Positions 7,109 to 12,472 of a stretch of 12,472 bases of DNA are shown piece by piece. Below the pieces are notes generated by a model, which saw only the letters and a list, made by a program, of their open reading frames with translations, searched no databases and had not been told where the DNA came from. Source of the DNA: DUZB01 sp964407525 (GTDB lineage: Bacteria > Desulfobacterota > DSM-4660 > Desulfatiglandales > Desulfatiglandaceae). The DNA lies in the NCBI GenBank assembly GCA_964407525.1, contig CAYOWC010000130.1, positions 1 through 12,472 of the forward strand, given 5' to 3'. Each line of letters starts with the position of its first letter. Position 1 is the stretch's first letter. The translations under genes and the position numbers were made by a program.

Positions 7109-7782
7109 GATTCCACATCCTCTCTGGAAACGGAAACAAACCGAACCTGATCGCCCATTTGCAGAAGTGCGGGAGGCTTTTTCCCTGAATCGAAAAGTCT
7201 CAAGGGAGTTCTTCCAATGACCTGCCATCCTCCCGGACTTTCGGAAGGATATATCCCCGTCTGCTCTTGTGCCAGGCCCACCGAACCACGTGGGACGGCG
7301 GTACGGGGAGTTTCCTTCCTAGGGGTCATCAGGGCAGCAGGAAGTTCGCCCATATAGGGAAAACCTGGGGTGAATCCTATCATGTATACATGATAAATGT
7401 GCTGGGTGTGCAGTCGAATAATTTCTTCCGTCTCAACAGAGTGGTATTGGGCAACCCATTCCAGATCCGGCCCGTGCTCGCCCCCGTAGACCACCGGAAT
7501 TTCAACAATTTCAGGGTCAGGGATCGGACCATTGTCAATGGTCTTAGCCATATCCAGGATTGTTTCCTGGAGAATACCTGAGGTCGTCTGGAAGGGATCA
7601 AAGATAAAAAGAAGGGAGTTGTACCCTGGAACAGCTTCAATGACCCCTTCCATGGGATAATCATGATGATACAAGAACAGCTTTCTGACCCGGTCATTCA
7701 CTGCCCTGTCGATACCCTCCCCAAAATAAACAATCAGGGAGCGATCCCCCATGGCACGGAATTCTGGAATTTCATGGTTCAT
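7096..7782 (-). CDS. pxpB: 5-oxoprolinase subunit PxpB (KipI family)
   Basis: 228 residues, full length. Marks: an N-terminal half with MGDRSLIVYFGE and AVPGYNSLLFIFDP, then VVYGGEHGPDLEWVA (97-111), IGFTPGFPYMGELP (135-148), and PRGSVGLAQEQTGIYP (164-179) with SPGGWQVIGRTPLRLF (182-197). This is the cyclophilin-like fold that pairs with PxpC. In Bacillus subtilis the homologue KipI was first described as an inhibitor of kinase KinA, but the three-gene context here points to the 5-oxoprolinase role. It lies 84 bp downstream of pxpA; that gap holds a low-complexity repeat, and the ribosome site is weak (TAAGAAA). Confidence 0.94.
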   Translation of the reverse strand: MNHEIPEFRAMGDRSLIVYFGEGIDRAVNDRVRKLFLYHHDYPMEGVIEAVPGYNSLLFIFDPFQTTSGILQETILDMAKTIDNGPIPDPEIVEIPVVYGGEHGPDLEWVAQYHSVETEEIIRLHTQHIYHVYMIGFTPGFPYMGELPAALMTPRKETPRTAVPRGSVGLAQEQTGIYPSESPGGWQVIGRTPLRLFDSGKKPPALLQMGDQVRFVSVSREDVESWRM

Positions 7783-7824
7783 AATTTTCTTAGCTCGGAT
7801 TTCACGGGTTTCACAGTCATTTTT

Positions 7825-7854
7825 TCTCTGCGCCTCCGCGTCTCTGCGCGAGAC
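7825..7854. repeat. Imperfect 8-bp tandem repeat inside the pxp operon
   Basis: On the + strand TCTCTGCG, CCTCCGCG and TCTCTGCG run end to end, followed by CGAGAC, within the 84-bp pxpA-pxpB gap. The next flank (7796-7818) contains a second motif, GGATTTCACGGGTTTCACAG, with a TTTCACGG/TTTCACAG near-repeat. Both look like dispersed intergenic repeat sequence rather than a regulatory site. Confidence 0.5.
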
Positions 7855-7866
7855 CGAGTTCCTGTT

Positions 7867-8646
7867 TTACAAAAAAGTGCCCATGGGACACACTTCAATT
7901 CCCGAAGCCGTAAGAGCCTCCCGGATTTTCCGAACCAGTGCCAGGGCTTCCGGGTTATCACCGTGGACACAAATAGTTTCCGCCTTCAGTTCCATGTCGC
8001 TACCGTCTATTGCACTTACCTTTCCTTCGGAAACAAGCTTGACAATGCGATCAGCCACCCCCTCTTCATCGTGCAAAACTGCCCCAGGGGTTTTTCGAGA
8101 CACAAGAGACCCATCCGAATTGTACGCCCTGTCGGCAAAAAACTCGAATGCGATACGGATAGAATGCCTTGCAGCGATCGCTTCAAGCTGTCCTCTATTA
8201 GGGCCTGCCAACGCCACGAGAATCAGATCCTTATCCAGTATCGAAAGGGTTTCCGCGATTGCTTCCCAGATGTCCACATTTTCAACCGCCATGTTGTACA
8301 ATGCACCGTGGGGCTTCACATGCTGAAGAGAAATCCCCTGACTGCGGGCCACAGCCTGAAGAGCCCCGATCTGGTAAGTCACAAAATCCTTGATTTCTTC
8401 AAGGGTCACCTCCATTTTCCTACGACCGAACCCTACCAAATCAAGCAGACCGGGGTGGGCGCCTGCACCAACACCGTGTTTTCGGGCAATATCTAATGTT
8501 CTCTTCATGACCGATGGATCGCCGGCATGGAAACCGCAGGCGATATTGGCTGAACTGATCAACGGAATCACCTCTTCATCAAAACCGATTTTGTAGACCC
8601 CGAAACTTTCTCCCACGTCACTATTGAGATCGATCTTCTTTTGCAT
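7867..8646 (-). CDS. pxpA: 5-oxoprolinase subunit PxpA (LamB/YcsF family)
   Basis: 259 residues, full length, first gene of the pxpABC operon. The family signature is strong: DLNSDVGESFG (6-16), SSANIACGFHAGDP (31-44), GAHPGLLDLVGFGRRKM (62-78), VKPHGALYN (110-118), EFFADRAYNSDGSLVSRK (168-185) and ICVHGDNPEA (225-234). The conserved Asp, His and Lys residues belong to the predicted active site, where 5-oxoproline is activated with ATP and hydrolysed together with PxpB and PxpC. ATG 8646 is preceded by GGAGGAAGG, a strong ribosome site. The enzyme handles 5-oxoproline formed spontaneously from glutamine and glutamate or from glutathione turnover. Confidence 0.96.
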   Translation of the reverse strand: MQKKIDLNSDVGESFGVYKIGFDEEVIPLISSANIACGFHAGDPSVMKRTLDIARKHGVGAGAHPGLLDLVGFGRRKMEVTLEEIKDFVTYQIGALQAVARSQGISLQHVKPHGALYNMAVENVDIWEAIAETLSILDKDLILVALAGPNRGQLEAIAARHSIRIAFEFFADRAYNSDGSLVSRKTPGAVLHDEEGVADRIVKLVSEGKVSAIDGSDMELKAETICVHGDNPEALALVRKIREALTASGIEVCPMGTFL

Positions 8647-8680
8647 TTTTCACCCTTCCTCCCCACGCTGTTTTCTGTGT

Positions 8681-8709
8681 ATAATAGGATAAAATAACTC
8701 CATGTTCAA
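8681..8709 (-). promoter_or_regulatory. Candidate sigma-70 promoter for pxpABC
   Basis: On the minus strand TTGAAC (8709-8704) and TATTAT (8686-8681) are separated by 17 bp, with four and five matches to the consensus hexamers. Transcription would start near 8674, leaving a leader of about 28 nt before the pxpA ATG that includes the strong ribosome site. Confidence 0.45.
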
Positions 8710-8750
8710 CCCAAAAACAGTTTGCACTTTTTGTCAGGCAAAATTCAATC

Positions 8751-8887
8751 CTCGTTCCCACGCTCTGCGTGGGAAAGCCCTTTTGGACAATCAGCGTCCT
8801 TTTTTGTTTTACATCGGCCCTTCATGGTTTTACCATACGGACGCGGAGCGTCCTCCCAAACATTCCCACGCAGAGCGTGGGAACGAG
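8751..8887. repeat. Composite palindromic repeat element with 25-bp perfect inverted ends
   Basis: The left arm 8751-8775 and right arm 8863-8887 are perfect reverse complements over 25 bp. Each arm is itself a hairpin: TTCCCACGC-TCT-GCGTGGGAA on the left and its complement on the right. Between them GGACGC-GGA-GCGTCC (8839-8853) forms a third hairpin. Short open frames across it are by-products of the repeat. This is a non-coding REP/BIME-like or miniature element, unrelated in sequence to the copies around the RAYT gene. Confidence 0.8.
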
Positions 8888-9054
8888 AGAAAATGAAATA
8901 TGCATTCAACCTAAAAACCTTCAGGCATCAATTCTTACGATGGGCACAATTTTTTTAAACGTTGTGGGAGTGACATCCTACCACGACTTTTTGCGGCTGG
9001 AACCCACTCAAGGGACTGTGGACAAGAGCCGCTCTCACATAGATCTTTTTCAAA
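8888..9054. other. Remainder of the 408-bp intergenic region
   Basis: The gap between pxpA and the membrane-protein gene holds the pxpA promoter candidate and the inverted-repeat element on its left side. In this right part I see no convincing promoter, terminator or gene. A 42-codon frame from ATG 8940 to TGA 9068 has no ribosome site and overlaps the next start. Confidence 0.5.
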
Positions 9055-10653
9055 ATGAGAATTGGTGAAAACTCACTTTTCATGACTATTACCCATCAAA
9101 ATTCCCGGTCCCCGTTCCTGCAATACGGATATCCTGTTCTATGCATCCTTTCAGGCCTGATTGTGGCCCAAGTCATCGCCACATTCCAAGTCTATGTCTC
9201 CAATATAGAACTTCAAGCCAGCTTGAAGATCATCAAAAACGCCGGATATCTGGCCATCCCCAATCAAACTATCATAAACCGTTTGCAGGAATTCGGACCA
9301 GCCTTTTATGGGGGTCTTTTTTTTACCTTGAGTATTGGGGCTGGTCTATCCTTGCCGGCATTTGGCGCATCATGGATCTGGGTTCGGATTTTCTCCTCCA
9401 AGACATCCATCCTGCTGCTTCTCCTCATTCCGTGGCTTCTGTCTCTCGTGTTGGTGAATCGCCATGGCTTCTCCCCTTTTGTATCCGCCTATTTCCTTTT
9501 TATTCCCGTCACTGTCTTCCGGATGACCCGGAAGCTGATGCCATCCCTATTGCCGGGACAGTTCCGGGCCTTTAAAATCATCCACCCCGGGTTGTTTATC
9601 ATCCTCGGGTTTTTGTGGGCCTGGCAAATGGGTGGCAATGTATTCATGGACGTACGGGACAACCTTCTTCTCTCAAGCTCTCTCGGGGGAAAACTGAATG
9701 CCTTTTACTATCGATACACTTTCTATCCCGCACAAGTATTCAAGCCACTGAACCGGAAAGGACTCAAGACCTGCCTGATCACCCAGGTGGGAGATAGCGA
9801 CCTGAAAGAAGCGCTGGAAAGGGAACTCCTCCAACATGATTACCTTCCCTTGGAAAAAACCGGGCAAATGGACCTTATATTAAGCAAAAAAGGGGAAGAA
9901 ATTCTGCTGCAGCATGGGGGAAAAACCGTCATGACGACAACTGCCCCTCGTTTTCTTGCCACGGGACCCATTTGCCTAAAAGAGTTTTCACAAAAAATGG
10001 ACAGGCATGTATTCTTTAGAAAATGCGTGTTTCTCTCCCTGCTCACAGGACTCCCGGCAGCCCTATATCTTTTTCTATTCGTCTTAATTCGCTCATTCGC
10101 AGCTCTTTTTTTTAAAACGAATGTTTCCGGTGTTATTGCGTCATTCATCTGTTTTGGCATGGGTATTGCTTTGTTGACCCCCATCATCTCGGGAAATCAG
10201 AAAAAAACAGAAGGGAAATCCCTGAACGAAATGCTGGAATCGGATAAACGGCAAGAACGGATAACAGCGTTCAATAAGATGTTAGCGAAAAGGCTGGAGA
10301 TATCCGATTACCCGGCGTATGAAAAATTATTAAGGAGTCCGCACGTACCGGATCGATACTGGCTCACAAAAACCATGGCCTTCAGCCAGAACCCGGAAAC
10401 TCTCAAAGACCTCCTTGCCTTCCTCAACGACGCCAGTCCAAATGTTGTTTCCATGGCCTATTGGGCCTTAGGCCTCAGAGGCGACAAGAGCACCCTACCG
10501 GAAATCCTGAAGAGGATACCGATATCCGATGACTGGTATAATCAGTGGTATGCCTATAATGCGCTGAAGGATCTTGGATGGACACAGGCCAAACCGTACA
10601 AAATCAGCCACAGACCCGCACGGACAAACGCAGACAAAAAGATACAGGAATAA
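9055..10653 (+). CDS. Multi-pass membrane protein with C-terminal HEAT-like repeats, function unknown
   Basis: 532 residues, family not recognised. About five hydrophobic segments lie in the first part (about 25-48, 84-113, 117-134, 141-156, 177-196). A soluble stretch of about 125 residues follows (200-322), which includes a small alpha/beta-looking part (KTCLITQVGDSDLKEALERE), and then two more segments (323-350, 357-379). The tail (about 395-510) has paired helices typical of HEAT/PBS-lyase-like repeats, for example LKDLLAFLNDASPNVVSMAYW and WALGLRGDKSTLPEILKRI. Such tails usually bind protein partners. ATG 9055 gives the longest form, but ATG 9082 (MTITHQ) is just as plausible, since neither has a clear ribosome site. 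The last 15 or so residues are encoded by low-complexity repeat DNA. The gene stands alone between pxpA (divergent) and typA. Confidence 0.85.
   Translation: MRIGENSLFMTITHQNSRSPFLQYGYPVLCILSGLIVAQVIATFQVYVSNIELQASLKIIKNAGYLAIPNQTIINRLQEFGPAFYGGLFFTLSIGAGLSLPAFGASWIWVRIFSSKTSILLLLLIPWLLSLVLVNRHGFSPFVSAYFLFIPVTVFRMTRKLMPSLLPGQFRAFKIIHPGLFIILGFLWAWQMGGNVFMDVRDNLLLSSSLGGKLNAFYYRYTFYPAQVFKPLNRKGLKTCLITQVGDSDLKEALERELLQHDYLPLEKTGQMDLILSKKGEEILLQHGGKTVMTTTAPRFLATGPICLKEFSQKMDRHVFFRKCVFLSLLTGLPAALYLFLFVLIRSFAALFFKTNVSGVIASFICFGMGIALLTPIISGNQKKTEGKSLNEMLESDKRQERITAFNKMLAKRLEISDYPAYEKLLRSPHVPDRYWLTKTMAFSQNPETLKDLLAFLNDASPNVVSMAYWALGLRGDKSTLPEILKRIPISDDWYNQWYAYNALKDLGWTQAKPYKISHRPARTNADKKIQE
10607..10640. 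repeat. Low-complexity CACAGAC/CGGACA-type repeat at the gene end
   Basis: The stretch CACAGACC-CGCACGGA-CAAACGCA-GACAAAAA reads as imperfect 8-bp units and encodes the charged tail SHRPARTNADKK of the membrane protein. It breaks from the composition of the preceding coding sequence and resembles dispersed intergenic repeat DNA that has been captured by the open frame. Confidence 0.4.
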
Positions 10654-10670
10654 AACAGAGACTGCTTTTG

Positions 10671-10692
10671 CGTTCACATGAACGATGTCGTT
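10671..10692. repeat. Overlapping short palindromes after the membrane-protein gene
   Basis: CGTTCA-CA-TGAACG (10671-10684) and AACGA-TG-TCGTT (10681-10692) share the AACG arm, so only one can form at a time. They have no T-tract. This may be a weak transcript end or a protein-binding site ahead of typA; the remaining 98 bp to typA show no promoter I would defend. Confidence 0.3.
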
Positions 10693-10790
10693 GGAAACAA
10701 ACTATTTTTCATATCTGATTGCGAATCGAAGAGTGATCCTTATCTTTTGACCAAATAATAAAACCTTCATCGAAAGCAGAGATAAACCCA

Positions 10791-12472
10791 ATGAAACAAG
10801 AATATATCAGGAATATCGCCATTATCGCCCACGTAGACCACGGGAAAACAACCCTTGTCGATCAGTTTTTCAGACAGAGCGGGATGTTCCGGGAAAACCA
10901 GGCCATAACCGAACGACTCATGGATTCCATGGACCTGGAGAAGGAACGGGGAATTACCATATCTTCTAAAAATGGGGCGTTCAGGTACGGGGATTATAGA
11001 ATCAATATCATAGATACGCCCGGACATGCCGATTTTGGAGGCCAGGTGGAGCGGGTACTGAGAATGGCGGATGGCTGCCTCCTTCTGGTGGACGCACAGG
11101 AAGGTCCCATGCCCCAAACCTACTTTGTTTTGAAAAAGGCTCTGGCCCTTCATTTACCTGTCCTGGTGGTTATCAACAAAATCGATAAACCTGCAGCTCG
11201 AGCGCTCTGGGCCGTAGACCAGACATTCGATCTTTTCGTCAAGCTGGACGCTCCCAATAAACTGTTAGACTTTCCCATCGTCTTCGCTTCAGCAAAGGAA
11301 GGATATGCCATCAACGATATGGATGATCCAATTGAAGGGGCTTCCATGAAGCCTCTTTTTGAGAATATCATCACCCACATACCACCACCGGCCGGTGATC
11401 CGGAAGCCGTGCTCCAGTTACAGGTGAACACGATCGACTATTCGCCATACCTCGGAAAGTTGGGAACAGGAAAAGTGATCAACGGTTCCATAAACATCAA
11501 CCAGAATATCGTCGTAGTCAAACGGGATGGAGTGGTCGCCCCCGCCCGAATCACAAAAATCTTCCGTTTCGAACTGGACCGGAAGGTGCCCGTTGACGCG
11601 GCTTTTACGGGAGAAATAGTAGCGGTGGCGGGAATGGACGACATTACGGTCGGCGTAACCTTCACCGATCCGGAAGACCCAAAACCCCTTCCGCTCATCG
11701 ACATAGACCCCCCCACCGTGGCCATGCATTTCATGCCCAATGACTCCCCATTTGCAGGACAGGAAGCGAACTTTTCGACTTCAGGTCAGCTTGAGAATCG
11801 TCTTTTCAGGGAAACCCTTTCTGATGTAGCCCTTACCGTTGAGCCCGCCGGTGCGGGCGCCGGTTTCAAGGTTTTTGGTCGAGGAGAACTGCACCTGTCA
11901 ATCCTCATCGAAAAAATGAGACGCGAAGGGTACGAATTCCAGGTAACCCGGCCCGAGGTCATCATAAAGGAAGAAAATGGGAAATCTTTCGAACCTTACG
12001 AAGAATTGACCATTGATGTGGATGAGGAATACCAGGGAATCGTCATCGAAAAGCTTGGCAGGCTTAAGGGACAGATGCAGGAGATGACCCGCCGCAACAA
12101 CATGATGAGGCTGTTGTACAAGATCCCTACCCGGGGCCTCATAGGGTTTCGCAGCGAATTTCTTTCTGATACCAAAGGCATGGGCGTCATGAATTACGTT
12201 TTTGCCGGATACGGGCCGATGGCAGGCGAAATACAGCACAGGAGTGCCGGGGCTATTGTAGTCAAGGATCCCTGCACAACGGTAGCTTATGCCCTTTTCA
12301 ACCTCCAGGATCGCGGGCATTTTTTTATGGGACCGGGCATCAAGGTATACAGGGGTCAGATTATCGGCGAGAATTGCCGCCCGGGAGATTTAGTGGTAAA
12401 TCCGGCTAAAGGGAAAAAGCTCACCAATGTCCGCGCATCAGGTTCGGATGAAAATGTGATTCTTGTTCCACC
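10791..12472 (+). CDS. typA: Ribosome-associated translational GTPase TypA/BipA (3' end outside window)
   Basis: EF-G-like GTPase that binds 70S ribosomes and supports ribosome assembly and growth under stress or cold. 560 full codons are visible; the family is about 600-615 residues, so only the last 40-50 are missing. GTPase motifs: G1 AHVDHGKTT (13-21), switch I with KERGITI (51-57), G3 DTPGH (75-79), G4 NKID (129-132) and G5-like ASAKEG. Later family blocks are clear: NDSPFAGQE, GRGELHLSILIEKMRREGY, RGLIGFRSEFLSDTKG, AYALFNLQDRG, GENCRPGDLVVNP and KKLTNVRASGSDE. The usual ILAKN after switch I is ISSKN here. The start MKQEYIRNIAIIAHVDHG fits the family, though the ribosome site is weak (GCAGAGA). 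Confidence 0.97.
   Translation, partial: MKQEYIRNIAIIAHVDHGKTTLVDQFFRQSGMFRENQAITERLMDSMDLEKERGITISSKNGAFRYGDYRINIIDTPGHADFGGQVERVLRMADGCLLLVDAQEGPMPQTYFVLKKALALHLPVLVVINKIDKPAARALWAVDQTFDLFVKLDAPNKLLDFPIVFASAKEGYAINDMDDPIEGASMKPLFENIITHIPPPAGDPEAVLQLQVNTIDYSPYLGKLGTGKVINGSININQNIVVVKRDGVVAPARITKIFRFELDRKVPVDAAFTGEIVAVAGMDDITVGVTFTDPEDPKPLPLIDIDPPTVAMHFMPNDSPFAGQEANFSTSGQLENRLFRETLSDVALTVEPAGAGAGFKVFGRGELHLSILIEKMRREGYEFQVTRPEVIIKEENGKSFEPYEELTIDVDEEYQGIVIEKLGRLKGQMQEMTRRNNMMRLLYKIPTRGLIGFRSEFLSDTKGMGVMNYVFAGYGPMAGEIQHRSAGAIVVKDPCTTVAYALFNLQDRGHFFMGPGIKVYRGQIIGENCRPGDLVVNPAKGKKLTNVRASGSDENVILVP

Noticed and set aside
8702..9068. Short open frames in the pxpA-membrane protein gap, including a 42-codon frame from 8940
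   Set aside because: They run through palindromic repeat DNA or lack a ribosome site, and their products show no recognisable features.
10747..10775. TTGACC at 10747 as a typA promoter
   Set aside because: No acceptable -10 hexamer lies 16-18 bp downstream.
1..12472. tRNA, rRNA or riboswitch genes
   Set aside because: I found no cloverleaf with a CCA-type acceptor end, rRNA segment or recognisable riboswitch in any intergenic region. This was judged by eye only.

Overview
The window looks like part of a chromosome from a Gram-negative, probably anaerobic bacterium. A member of the Desulfobacterota or a related lineage is my best guess. The clues are a UGA-decoded selenoprotein of the glycine/sarcosine/betaine/D-proline reductase B family, mid-range GC, and several kinds of short palindromic repeats scattered between genes. 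This assignment is inference; there is no rRNA or other decisive marker here.

Layout. (1) 1-4282, + strand: the 3' part of a type I restriction enzyme R subunit (hsdR, cut by the left edge), followed 38 bp later by a 410-residue all-helical protein of unknown function. (2) 4283-5293, + strand: a promoter-like region and a gene with an in-frame TGA at 4898. Read through as selenocysteine, it gives a 299-residue GrdB/PrdB-like selenoprotein with a UxxCH motif and a stem-loop just after the UGA. (3) 5284-6134: a REP/RAYT island. A small HUH-type Y1 transposase-like gene (minus strand) is bracketed tightly by composite palindromic repeats. Two repeat subtypes alternate (type 1, type 2, gene, type 1, half of type 2). 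(4) 8646-6155, minus strand: the 5-oxoprolinase operon pxpA-pxpB-pxpC, which would convert 5-oxoproline to glutamate with ATP; a low-complexity repeat sits in the pxpA-pxpB gap. (5) 8647-9054: an intergenic region with a candidate pxpA promoter and a pair of perfect 25-bp inverted repeats. (6) 9055-10653, + strand: a multi-pass membrane protein with C-terminal HEAT-like helices, function unknown. (7) 10791 to the right edge, + strand: the translational GTPase TypA/BipA, lacking only its last few dozen residues.

The most noteworthy item is the selenoprotein, which ordinary gene calling would split into two short fragments. Its exact role is open, because no other reductase component lies in the window. 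The REP/RAYT island is the clearest mobile or repeat system: one repeat copy supplies the selenoprotein's stop codon, and other copies abut the transposase gene to within 1 bp.
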